From Akkermansiaceae bacterium (GTDB lineage Bacteria; Verrucomicrobiota; Verrucomicrobiia; Verrucomicrobiales; Akkermansiaceae): 64,000 bases of DNA. Of this stretch, positions 25,126 to 33,900 are shown one piece after another. A model generated the notes under the pieces. It was not told the origin of the DNA and made no database searches. It worked only from the letters and a program-made list of their open reading frames with translations. Position 1 is the stretch's first letter. Each line of letters starts with the position of its first letter. A program made the translations under genes and the position numbers. The DNA lies in assembly GCA_018402445.1 (NCBI GenBank), contig JAGYIT010000007.1, forward strand, positions 496,001 to 560,000, given 5' to 3'.

Positions 25126-26401
25126 ATGAAAACCCTGCGGATCATCCCGCTTCTTTTGTCTTCCGCCGTGTTCGACAATGTGGTCATGGTTTCCCAGCCG
25201 CCCGATCTCCTCAAGCTGACCGATGTGAACCGCGACGGGAAATTCGGCGAGGCGGATGGGGATACCAAGGAGGTTTTCCTAACAGGTTTCAACGGCCTGA
25301 ACCACGATCACTCTCTGCACTCGGTCACCGGCAGCCCGGACGGGAAATGGGTTTTCAACCAGGGCAACAACGGGGGCATGTTCACGGACAAGGCCGGCAA
25401 GACCTTCCGTTTCGGCGGGCCCTATGTGCACGAGCCGTTTTCGAAATATGTGGTCGATGTGAAAAAGATCGCCGACGAGAAATCGGACGACGGCTTTTCC
25501 TACAACGCCGGGGCGGCCTTCCGGATCCATCCCGACGGCACCGGCACCGAGGTGATCGGCGGAGGCTTCCGCAACTCCTACGAGCAGATCACGGACTCGT
25601 TCGGGTTCGTGTTCCAGAACGACAACGACGACCCGCCGGCCTGCCGGGTGACCCACATGATCGAGCACGGCAACGCCGGCTACTTCTCCCGCGACGGAAA
25701 GCGCGACTGGCGCGCCGACAAGCGCCCGGGACAGGACACGCCCACCGCCCAATGGCGTCAGGACGATCCGGGAACTATGCCCGCGGGTGATGTCTATGGC
25801 GGAGGCTCGCCCACCGGCATCGGCTTCTATGAGAACGGTGCGCTGCCAGATGGCTTCAACGGCACGCTGCTCTCCTGCGAGCCGGGCAAGAACGTGATCT
25901 TCTCGTATCAGCCGGAACCCGACGGCGCGGGCTTCAAGCTGGAGCGGCATGATTTTGTCACGACGAATCCGGAGAAGGAATTCCGGGGCTCGGATTTCGT
26001 CGGCGGCATCCCGAGTTGGTCGGGATTCCATAAACTCAAGGAGGGCGGCGCGGCGAACTACGGGGCAGTGGAAAAGATACTTGGAGATGCGCTACCGTAG
26101 TTTCGAGGAGGCGAAGGATGTCCTCGTCGCCCGTGCCATCGTTGACCCTTCGTTCGATATCTCCCATGGCTTCGAGGGGCGTTCCCTAGAGCTTAATAAC
26201 GGGGTGAAGATCGACGGGGTGATCCTTGCCGACGGCGAAACCGTAAAGATCCGTTCCACTGGCGGAGTCACCCAAGAGGTGCCGAAGGGCATGATCAAAA
26301 AACGGAGCAACACGGATCGCTCGCTCATGCTCAGCGCCGATGAACTGGGTCTCACCGCCCAGGATGTCGCGGATCTCGTCGAGTGGATGAAGACCTACTG
26401 A
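25126..26401 (+). pseudogene. Internally deleted PVC-type membrane-bound dehydrogenase (beta-propeller plus heme-binding C-terminus)
   Basis: Two adjoining frames together look like one collapsed gene. Frame 1 (25126-26100) encodes a signal-like start followed at once by mid-propeller sequence of the large PVC dehydrogenases (LLKLTDVNRDGKFGEADGD, GLNHDHSLHSVTGSPDGKW, GDVYGGGSPTGIGFYENGAL). The normal first blades are missing. Frame 2 (ATG 26087 to 26401) encodes the typical extreme C-terminus of the associated heme-binding domain (GVKIDGVILADGETVKIRST; LTAQDVADLVEWMKTY). The HEAT-repeat region and the CxxCH cytochrome motif expected between them are absent. So several hundred codons have been lost and the frame broken; a functional product is unlikely. 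Frame 1 is still long, so expression of a fragment cannot be excluded. Confidence 0.7.
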
Positions 26402-26408
26402 AAAGCGA

Positions 26409-27023
26409 TCACGCCGCTTTCCGGATAAGGGCTACGAGCACGCCTTGCACGATGAGTTCGTCCACGGGGATGAGATCCGGGAAACGCGGGTTCTCGGCGC
26501 GGAGATAGGTTTTGCCCTTCTCCCGGATGAATCGTTTCAAGGTGGTCTCGCCGTCGATCAGGGCGGCGACGACATCTTGGTTGCGAGGCTCGCGGCGTTC
26601 GAGGACGACGGTGTCGCCGTCGCAGATGTGGGCGTCGATCATCGAGTCGCCGCGGACTTTCAGGGCGAAGGTGTCGCGCTTGCGGGCAACTCCGAGGGAG
26701 GCGACATCGATGGACAGGCAACCTTCCTGCTCTTGCTCTTGGCCTTCCGCAAAACCGGCCGCGATGCGCCCGTAGATGGGGATATCGCAGATTTCCGCGC
26801 GGTCGAGATCCTCGGGGAAAACGACGGCGCGGGCTTTGCCGGGCAGGCGCTGGATCACGCCCTTTTTCTCAAGCGCGCGGAGGTGGCTCATCGCGGCCGT
26901 CTGGCTGGCGAAGCCGAAATAATGCTGAATCTCGCGCGTGGAGGGCATGATGCCGGTTTCGCGCTGCGATTTGCGGAGGTAGTCGAGGATCTCGATCTGA
27001 CGGGTGGTGAGGTTGTGTGCCAT
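26409..27023 (-). CDS. lexA: LexA repressor
   Basis: SOS regulator and self-cleaving repressor. The N-terminal winged helix-turn-helix reads LTTRQIEILDYLRKSQRETG and STREIQHYFGFASQTAAMSH. The cleavage site is Ala-Gly in RIAAGFAEG. The catalytic Ser lies in VRGDSMIDAHICDGD and the catalytic Lys in TTLKRFIREKGKTYLRAENP. Length (204 residues from ATG 27023, MAHNLTTRQ) fits LexA; the track's 16 extra codons run through the operator. The palindrome TGTTC-N4-GAACA lies 15 bp upstream of the ATG, consistent with autoregulation. An inserted EGQEQEQE acidic loop follows the cleavage site. Confidence 0.93.
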   Translation of the reverse strand: MAHNLTTRQIEILDYLRKSQRETGIMPSTREIQHYFGFASQTAAMSHLRALEKKGVIQRLPGKARAVVFPEDLDRAEICDIPIYGRIAAGFAEGQEQEQEGCLSIDVASLGVARKRDTFALKVRGDSMIDAHICDGDTVVLERREPRNQDVVAALIDGETTLKRFIREKGKTYLRAENPRFPDLIPVDELIVQGVLVALIRKAA

Positions 27024-27037
27024 GGTTCGTTGAACAG

Positions 27038-27051
27038 TGTTCTTGGGAACA
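27038..27051. promoter_or_regulatory. LexA operator, TGTTC-N4-GAACA
   Basis: A perfect 5+5 palindrome (TGTTC TTGG GAACA) sits 15 bp upstream of the lexA start codon. The TGTTC-N4-GAACA architecture agrees with the LexA-binding motif I recall as described for Verrucomicrobia. It differs from the Gram-positive GAAC-N4-GTTC box. A second partial GAAC/GTTC pair overlaps it immediately on the ATG side. Position and symmetry support autoregulation of lexA. Confidence 0.8.
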
Positions 27052-27091
27052 AAGTCACCGATCCTGGCCACCGAGTAAAGAAACTTTTTTT

Positions 27092-27553
27092 TCAGGCCAC
27101 CTCGACGATCATGTTGATCTCCACGGAAACATCCAGCGGCAGGGCGGCGACGCCGAGGGCGGTGCGCGAGTGCATGCCGCGCTCGCCGAAAATTTCCACA
27201 AGCAGCTCGGACGCGCCGTTGACCACGACGGGATGCCCGGTGAAATCCGGCTCCGAGTTGACGAAGCCGTTGAGAGTCACGATCTGCTTCACGTTGTCCA
27301 GCGAACCGATGGCCTCCCTGATCACCGCCAAGCGGTTCAGCACGATGATGCGTGCGCCCTCGACCGCTTTCTCCACCGGGCAGGCTGAGGGGACTTTGCC
27401 GAGGATTTTCACGTCGCCATCGATGGGCAGGCCGCCGGAGAGAAAAAGCAGGTTGCCGGTGCGCACCCAGTTGACGTAGGCGGCGACGGGTTTGGGGACT
27501 TCGGGGAGTTTCAGTCCGAGCGATTCGATCTTGGCGAGGGTGTGGTCTTGCAT
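27092..27553 (-). CDS. RidA/YjgF/YER057c/UK114 family protein
   Basis: Belongs to the Rid superfamily, small trimeric proteins of which RidA hydrolyses reactive enamine/imine intermediates. The sequence has the LLFLSGGLPIDGD start strand and LNRLAVIREAIGSLDNVKQI, then LNGFVNSEPDF and the closing MHSRTALGVAALPLDVSVEI. This is the longer (~150 residue) subgroup with an N-terminal extension (LAKIESLGLKLPEVPKPVAA), typical of the YjgH/TdcF-like 'endoribonuclease L-PSP' annotations. The conserved Arg that binds the substrate carboxylate is plausibly the R of HSRTALG. The start is ATG 27553 (MQDHTL). It lies 41 bp upstream of the lexA operator and shares its orientation. Confidence 0.85.
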   Translation of the reverse strand: MQDHTLAKIESLGLKLPEVPKPVAAYVNWVRTGNLLFLSGGLPIDGDVKILGKVPSACPVEKAVEGARIIVLNRLAVIREAIGSLDNVKQIVTLNGFVNSEPDFTGHPVVVNGASELLVEIFGERGMHSRTALGVAALPLDVSVEINMIVEVA

Positions 27554-27651
27554 GGCGGCGGGAGGTTGAAAGCGCGCGGCGCGGAGATCAAACCCCAAGT
27601 GCGGGAATCACCCGCTTGTCAGATCAAGGGACGCGGATAAGGTGCGGCTTC

Positions 27652-28809
27652 ATGAAACCGCTGATCCTGCCCACCGCAATTCTGTTAGGCCTCGCGCCGC
27701 TCTCTTTCGCAGGTGTTGCCTCGGAACTCCTCGCCAAAGGCTTTGAGCGCCCCGTGTGGGCCGGTGCGCCCGTTTCAGCCAAGGGCAAGCTCTGGGTCAT
27801 GGAGCAGGCGGGGACGGTGTGGATCGTCGATCTCAAGACCGGCGAGCGCTCCAAGAAGCCTTTCCTGGAGATCACCGATATCGTGACCCGCAAGAGCAAC
27901 GAACAAGGCCTGCTGGGCCTCGCCTTCGCACCGGATTTCGGGAAAAGCGGCCGCTTTTACGTGAACTTCACCGAGAAGGGCGGCGACACGCGCATCGTCC
28001 GATATGTCAGCCGTGACGGCAAAACAACCGATGCCTCGCGCGGCGAGACGCTGATGAAGCACAAGCAGCCTTTCGGAAACCACAACGGCGGCTGGCTCGA
28101 TTTCGGCCCGGACGGTTACTTATACATAGCCACCGGCGATGGCGGCGCGGCGAACGATCCGAAGAACCTCGCGCAGGATCTTTCCTCGCCCCTGGGGAAA
28201 CTGCTGCGGCTCGATGTCTCCGGCGACAAGGGCTACAAGGTGCCGAGCGACAACGCTTACGCCGGGATCAAAGGAGCGATGCCGGAAATCCACGCCATCG
28301 GCCTCCGCAATCCGTGGCGCTGCTCCTTCGACCGCGAGACCGGCGACTTCTGGATCGGCGATGTGGGACAGAACCACTGGGAAGAGATCAATTTCGTGAA
28401 GAAGGGAAAATGGGGCGGGCTGAACTTCGGCTGGCGTCTGCGCGAGGGCGAGATCAAGACGCCTTTCAAGAATATCGGCGGCGCGAAGCCGGAGAACAAC
28501 CACGAACCCATCTACGTTTACAATCACGGCAGCGGCCCGAGCGAGGGGCTTTCCGTCACCGGCGGCTTCGTCTATCGCGGCTCCAAGGTAGCCGACCTCA
28601 AAGGCCGTTACATTTTCGCCGATTACCAGAACCCGCGCATCTGGTCTTTTAAACCCAAGGACGGCAAGGCCACCGCATTCACCGACCACACCAGCGACCT
28701 ACAGCCGGAAGGCGGCCGCATCAACCTCATCTCCTCCTTCGGGGAGGACGCGGACGGAGAGCTTTATCTCACGGATCTCAGCGGCGCGGTTTACCGCATT
28801 GTCGAGTGA
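27652..28809 (+). CDS. PQQ-dependent sugar dehydrogenase (soluble aldose dehydrogenase family)
   Basis: Secreted six-bladed beta-propeller related to soluble glucose dehydrogenase and Asd. The signal peptide is LILPTAILLGLAPLSFAG. Propeller landmarks are RPVWAGAPVSAKGKLWVMEQ, GLLGLAFAPDFGKSGRFYVN, FGNHNGGWLDFGPDGYLYIA (the NHNGG motif carries the catalytic His), AIGLRNPWRCSFDRETGDFW and SVTGGFVYRGSKVADLKGRY. At 385 residues from ATG 27652 it is complete. It would oxidise sugars in the periplasm with PQQ as cofactor; PQQ synthesis genes are not in view. Its end marks the boundary of the scar region that follows. Confidence 0.88.
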   Translation: MKPLILPTAILLGLAPLSFAGVASELLAKGFERPVWAGAPVSAKGKLWVMEQAGTVWIVDLKTGERSKKPFLEITDIVTRKSNEQGLLGLAFAPDFGKSGRFYVNFTEKGGDTRIVRYVSRDGKTTDASRGETLMKHKQPFGNHNGGWLDFGPDGYLYIATGDGGAANDPKNLAQDLSSPLGKLLRLDVSGDKGYKVPSDNAYAGIKGAMPEIHAIGLRNPWRCSFDRETGDFWIGDVGQNHWEEINFVKKGKWGGLNFGWRLREGEIKTPFKNIGGAKPENNHEPIYVYNHGSGPSEGLSVTGGFVYRGSKVADLKGRYIFADYQNPRIWSFKPKDGKATAFTDHTSDLQPEGGRINLISSFGEDADGELYLTDLSGAVYRIVE

Positions 28810-29043
28810 AGTTTTTTCACCAAGTGTCGTGAGGTTGTGAGTCAGGCATAAGAACCGGGCTTGCGGGGTTTTGGCGTCCCAATGCTGTCACCTCCCGCAA
28901 AGTGGCTGTGGCGTCCCGCCACAGGCCGTCCCCGGAGCCTCTCGCTCCGAGTCATAAATCCCCCCGTCAGAAATTTTCCCACCCTGATCTTCCCCAAAAC
29001 CGAACCACCTCATCCAATCTTGCCTCGCATAAAATATGTTCAT

Positions 29044-29850
29044 ATGAACGTATTTTTTATGCCATCCATCTATCAGTCCCGCCGCCCCCGTGCCTCGCCT
29101 CTTTGGCAGCTTGTCCATCACGGCTGGGGTGCCTTTTCCTCTGATTACGAAAAGAAGCGCCGTTCTACCCTCGGTCCGCTCCATCCGTCTGTCATCGCCA
29201 CCGTAGAATCCTTCCTCCGCTGCGGCGATCTTGCCTCCGGCTTCACTCGCCTCGAATGCACCGATTGCGGCTATGAGCGGCTACTAGCCTTCACCTGCAA
29301 AACCCGCCACTTCTGTCTTGCCCCCGACGGGCGCTTTCACTGCCTGCCGCAGGGAGCCATCGGCTCTATGACCGAATTGTTTCGCCATCGCTTCTCCCTC
29401 CAGAAAATCACTTGGAACGCCAGCACCCAGACCGTCATCTACCGCTCCAAGCGCCATCACAACACCAAGGGTCTCGGCCAAAAATAAACGCGCAATTCAA
29501 CGAGATTGCTGACGAAGTCCCTGGACTGCGGCAGCCTGCTGCCGCTTTCCGCCATGCAGCCTGCTGCGAGCGGGGCAAGCGAAGGTTTCATCGGGCTTTT
29601 CCCGTGCCAATGCCGCCGGCCTCGCAGCAGGGCTGCATTGCCCAGAGCTACAGCAGGCTGTAGCAGTCCAGGGCGCTTCGCGCACATGTCGTCGACGAAA
29701 TGAATTTGGCGGAATCCCCAAGCGCAATTTCGAGATTTTCAAAGCTCCCGATTTCATCGCTGCCGCCCTCCTCCATTTGCCGCCCAAGGGACAGCAAACG
29801 GTGCGCTACTATGGCGTTTATTCCAACAAGGTTCGGGGCCGGAATACGGA
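29044..29850 (+). pseudogene. IS91/IS801-family transposase, multiply deleted and interrupted
   Basis: Segments of an IS91-type (Y2, rolling-circle) transposase occur in order. The zinc-finger N-terminus has SVIATVESFLRCGDLASGF, TRLECTDCGYERLLAFTCKT and RHFC. After a deletion come QGAIGSMTELFRHRFSL and then STQTVIYRSKRHHNTKG. About 230 bp further on come NFEIFKAPDFIAA and PPKGQQTVRYYGVYSNKVRG, normally contiguous with RHHNTK. The catalytic core with the two tyrosines is missing and the C-terminal parts are split by the 155 bp inverted-repeat element. The element is certainly inactive. It lies beside a displaced uvrB 3' fragment, which fits the known tendency of one-ended rolling-circle transposition to carry flanking DNA. 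Confidence 0.8.
29519..29673. mobile_element. MITE-like element with imperfect terminal inverted repeats
   Basis: The left end CCCTGGACTGCGGCAGCCTG and the right end, read on the opposite strand, CCCTGGACTGCTACAGCCTG match at 18 of 20 positions and continue CTG(CC/TA)GC. Each end also contains its own small palindrome (GGCAGCCTGCTGCC; TACAGCAGGCTGTA) with compensating changes. That implies selection on the hairpins. The interior is about 100 bp with no ORF. It interrupts the IS91 transposase remnant. A target duplication is not obvious. The structure is that of a non-autonomous or REP-type element. Confidence 0.65.
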
Positions 29851-30471
29851 AAAATCACCATCCTTGATCACCGAGGGAACCGGAAGCTCTGCAATTGCTC
29901 CGGAAAATCCAACATCGGAAATCAGCAACCTGTCCGTCGTAGCCTTCTTGGCCTTCGTAGCTTCAGCGAAGTAGGCGGCGAAGTCGGATCATCAATCGGA
30001 GTTCCTGCTCGTCGAGCCATCAAGGAATGGATTGCCGACGCTCCGCTCTGGCCATGCGAGCTGCAAGATCCTCCTCCGGATCTTGTTTTTCATGATGCGC
30101 CGCCTAGCTGCGGCAGGAGCATTCCGGACGACGAACCCAACCTGAATGGGTTCAATCAGCCGAGGAACGCACGAATCCAATGTCAGGATTTCGATGACAT
30201 CGACCAGAGTCCCACATGGCAGGCACCCGAAATCCTTTTGGACGAAGGTCGAACGCTGGTTCTCGAATACATCTGACCCGCCCGGCGGAAAAAAACAACC
30301 GATGCCAAAAAAAATCTTGGCAAAGCGGCTTGGAGAGCTACGTTAACTGCGAATGAATTTGACCGTCAAAACCAGAAACGGCCATTGCAGTAATCCTGTT
30401 GCGTCGCGTTTTTCTTCACTGATCACTGCTAACTCGGCACTTTTCACTTCTTCCTACCCCCTTTTCCCCCG
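29851..30471. other. Non-coding scar between the IS91 remnant and the uvrB fragment
   Basis: About 620 bp with no credible gene. The short ORFs listed here have mixed composition and no recognisable motifs. One small palindromic repeat (CCTTCGTAGCTTCAGCGAAG, 29952-29971) is embedded; a relative of it lies at 55861. I see nothing else. Confidence 0.5.
29952..29975. repeat. Dispersed palindromic repeat, CTTCGTAGCTTCAGCGAAG type
   Basis: Contains the near-palindrome CTTCGTAGCTTCAGCGAAG. A related copy, TCCGCCGTAGCTTCAGCGGA, is at 55862-55881; stems differ by paired changes (CTTCG/CGAAG versus TCCGCC/GGCGGA-like) around the common GTAGCTTCAGC loop. That is characteristic of a dispersed hairpin repeat family. 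Confidence 0.5.
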
Positions 30472-30511
30472 CAACCCCCTTTTCCCCGCCCTCCGGTCTG
30501 GCCACCGGCTC
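30472..30511. repeat. 40 bp direct repeat, left copy
   Basis: Identical over 40 bp to 35614-35653 (CAACCCCCTTTTCCCCGCCC followed by TCCGGTCTGGCCACCGGCTC). The two copies bracket the uvrB fragment, the Verru_Chthon A gene and the secreted protein gene, about 5.1 kb apart in direct orientation. Confidence 0.85.
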
Positions 30512-30527
30512 CTTTTCCTAGCATTAG

Positions 30528-30833
30528 CACGGCATCACCCCGCAATCCGTCATCCGCTCCGTACAGCAGAGCCTGCATTCCTATGAGAAAGGCAAGCAGC
30601 ACGCCGAGAAGCTCAACGCTTCCCTCGTCGCCGAGGGCGAAGGCACCTACGACAAGCTCCGCGTCATCGCCGAGCTGGAGCAGGAAATGCGCGAGGCCTC
30701 ATCGAAGCTCGAATTCGAGCGAGCCGCGCACCTCCGCGACCAGATCGCCACACTGAAAAACGCCACCCCGGTGATGCCGCCGCAGAGAAAGGTGAAGTAT
30801 CCCGGGAAAAAGCAATCGAAAGGCGCCCGGTAG
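30528..30833 (+). pseudogene. Detached 3' end of uvrB (UVR domain)
   Basis: A 101-codon frame opening one codon after an in-frame TAG encodes the C-terminus of UvrB. HGITPQSVIRSVQQSL is the end of the helicase region, and MREASSKLEFERAAHLRDQI is the C-terminal UVR motif that binds UvrC. It ends with a basic tail, KKQSKGAR, and TAG at 30831. There is no start codon context and the upstream 570 residues are missing. The true uvrB begins at 63031 in this window. This is therefore a translocated or duplicated 3' fragment, directly bordered on the left by the 40 bp repeat. Confidence 0.85.
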
Positions 30834-30864
30834 CCCTGGCATGGCAATGGGTCTTTCAACTAGC

Positions 30865-30940
30865 CACCGACCGGCCACCAGGCCCTTCTACGGCATTCAC
30901 CCGAAAGCAAATTTCGCATCCTCCGAATAAATCCGGAATT
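30865..30940 (+). other. Diverged copy of the sequence beside the right 40 bp repeat
   Basis: GGCATTCACCCGAAAGCAAATTT here resembles GGCCTTCACCCAAAAAGCAAATTCC at about 35661-35685. In translation FYGIHPKANFAS parallels FNGLHPKSKFLHF. It is thus a partial homologous copy of the right-hand pseudogene start. This extends the boundary homology around the Verru_Chthon module. Confidence 0.45.
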
Positions 30941-30988
30941 TTGACTTGCCATGGCGGGGGGGGGGATTCATTAATGTGTATTTACAAA

Positions 30989-33900
30989 ATGAATTACTCA
31001 CCCGAACCAACGGAGTCAAGATACGTTGCGGGCTTCGCCTTGGTAAGCACGCTGATGCTGATGGTGCTCCTGTCCATATTGGCCATCGGTATGCTGAGCC
31101 TCTCGGCGGTTTCCCTGCGCACCGGTTCGCGGAACGACGCCATGACGGAGGCGCGCGGCAACGCCCGGATCGCCCTGATGATCGCCATCGGCGAACTCCA
31201 GGAGGAAATGGGGCCGGACATGCGGGTCAGCGCCAAGGCCGCCATTTTCGACCGGAATCCCGATACCGAGGAAATCGAAGGCGTGGATCAGCCGCATTGG
31301 CTCGCCGCCTACGATTCCTGGGGAAACTGGCTCAACGCTTCCTACGATCATCCGGAAACCGGCTCGACACTCAACATCCAGGACACCTACACGCCGCGGC
31401 GCGAAAGCATGTTCCGCCGCTGGCTGCTCTCCCTGCCGGAAGGCATGGAGCGTGACGCCGCCGCACCGGTCGATTCCAACGGCTGGGACGATGAAAATTC
31501 GGTGGTTCTCGTAGGCTCGGGCAGCGCCGCCTCCGGGGAAACCCGCGCCTACCTCACCGCCGTCGGCGATACCGGCCGCAGCGCATGGTGGATCGGCCCG
31601 GAGAACCACAAGGCGCGCATCGACAAGGCCAAGTCCCCCCGCAGCCTCAGCGCCGACAAATGGGAAACCGCCCAGGGCGACACCGCCGAGGTCGGCGTGG
31701 GCGCGCTGCCCGGGCTCGGCTCCCTCGATGCCAACGCAAGCCTCAGCGACAGGCTCGTGTCACGCGCCACCCTCGTTCCCGCCGGTGTCGCGGACGCGGC
31801 CGTGAAAAGGCATTTCTTCGACCTCACCGAATCAAGCCGCGGCGTGATCGCCAGTGTCCGCACCGGACACCTGAAAAAGGATCTCAGCCTGCTCTTCGAA
31901 AAACCCAAGGCCGACCTGCCTTCGCCCTACCGCTTTGATCCCGGCGATGTGAAAGAACCCTCGATCCGCCCGATGAGCCCGGAGATCGCGGGCAAGGCCG
32001 TGCTCTACGAGCGGCAGTTCGCACCATGGAACCGCATGCGGCATTTCTACCGCATGTACAGGCAGGACAGCGATGCGGTTGCTGCAGACTGGGCCAACCG
32101 AGGCACCGATGGAACGCCGGGACTCAACTGGACGGGATCCAAACCATGGGCGGATTGCAACATGAGCATGTATTTCTCAGGATGGGAAGGGAACGACAGC
32201 TACCACCGCTTCCCGGTGCTTGCGAACCTAACCTACATCCTCAGTCTCAAGACCGAATACTTGGCCAGCGGCAGGAATGCGGGGAAATATGATGTCCGTT
32301 ATGTCGCCTCGCCCGTCTGTGTGTATTGGAACCCCTACAATGTGGAGTTGCGTGTGCCGGACAGCAAATTTGCGATGAGATCCTACCTTGCGCAGGTCCA
32401 CACCATGGATGGACAGGTTTATCTGGGCAGTTCCTGGAACAAGGAGGTCGCTCTGCGTTTCGATGACGATTACGCGAGGATGATGTCCGGCAGCGGGCAG
32501 GATGTGGTTTTCAAACCCGGGCAGTTCCGGATCTTCTCCCCTGAGGGGTCAAGTCTCATCAAAGGCAATCATCTGGACATGAAGCCCGGCTTCGACCCCC
32601 AATCTTTCGGGGGCTTATATGACCAAATCGGAGCTTACACCCCGGCTCAGGCACCGAAGTTCCAGATGCGCTTCAGCAACAAGATCAATAGATGGAAGTT
32701 CAACTTCCGCTACGGCAACACCCCTGGCTCCTTGAACTTTTTGGAATACTGGTCTCCTATCGGCACCAACAACGGCGGAAACTATAGCAACCCGTCTTAC
32801 AATCATCACGTCGATTGGTTCAACACCGCCCAGCTTTACACCTCGATCAGTGATCCCAACACCCCGGATCCGTGGGTTTTCGATGGCGACCTCCTGCCTG
32901 TCGGCTACTTCCAACTGGCGCTCAAAGGAATCCATGATTATGACTACCCGTCGATCGCTTGGGAGAAGGATTGGCGCTGCCGGAACTGGATTCAGGCGCC
33001 CCCGTTCTATCTCGGCAAAGGCCTGTATATGTCCGACGACGTGGTGATCGGTGACACGCAGAGAATCGATTCCCCCTACGAGCTTCGCTTCGGCCCCCTT
33101 CTCGGTGCCGGTAAAGATGTGGACGACATCATCCAGCACGTGGGGGAAAGCGCGCTCATGGGATTGGGCGAACGCGTAACCGCCGTCCCTAGCCTCGAGC
33201 TTCCCTCCGCTCCCATCGGCAGTCTCGGTGGGTTCGGCACGATGAGAATCGATCCCGGCTGGGTGGACATCGCGACGCTGAATCCCGAATGGAAAAAGGG
33301 AACCGCCCCGGCACCCAACAACAATAGCACGGGAAACTCGCTGTATCGTGGCGAAGCCAAAGCGTGGGCTTACCAAAGCGGCGTCACCGGCCCCGGGATC
33401 GGCAATTCCTTCCTCCATCCGATGATCCCTCGCACCCAGGTATACAAGTATTTCAATAATTCGGTCAGCATGGACATGCTTAATATCCTGGATCCCAACG
33501 CCGGCTACTCGCCAGTGGACACCAAGGCATACTGCGACTACTGGGATCACGTCCTGTTGCTCAACGACGCGCTATGGGACGACTATTTCGTCTCGTCGCT
33601 CGCGGACCAGACGAGGCCTGGTGCGACTGCGGGTGTAAGCCTTCAGGACAACCTCGATCGTCTCGTTTCCGAGGAGGAACTGTCCAACAGCCGATACGTG
33701 TTTCACGACGGTGGCAAGACGGCGACCGAGGTGAAGGCGGAGCTTGCGGCGGAGGATGGCTACCTGAAGGCCGCCGCACATCTTGTGGTGGAGGGGATGT
33801 TCAACGTCAACAGCACCTCGGTGGCCGCGTGGCACGCACTCTTTGCGGGGATACGGGGGCGGGAAGTGGTGTATCGCGATGCGAACGGCAACCTGCGCCC

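Noticed and set aside
28861-29040. Small ORFs between the sugar dehydrogenase and the IS91 remnant
   Set aside because: They show no signal peptide, domain or ribosome-binding site, and composition suggests non-coding boundary sequence.
29777-29974. 65-residue ORF beginning MPPKGQQTVRYYGVYS as a gene
   Set aside because: This is the C-terminal fragment of the broken IS91 transposase running into unrelated sequence.
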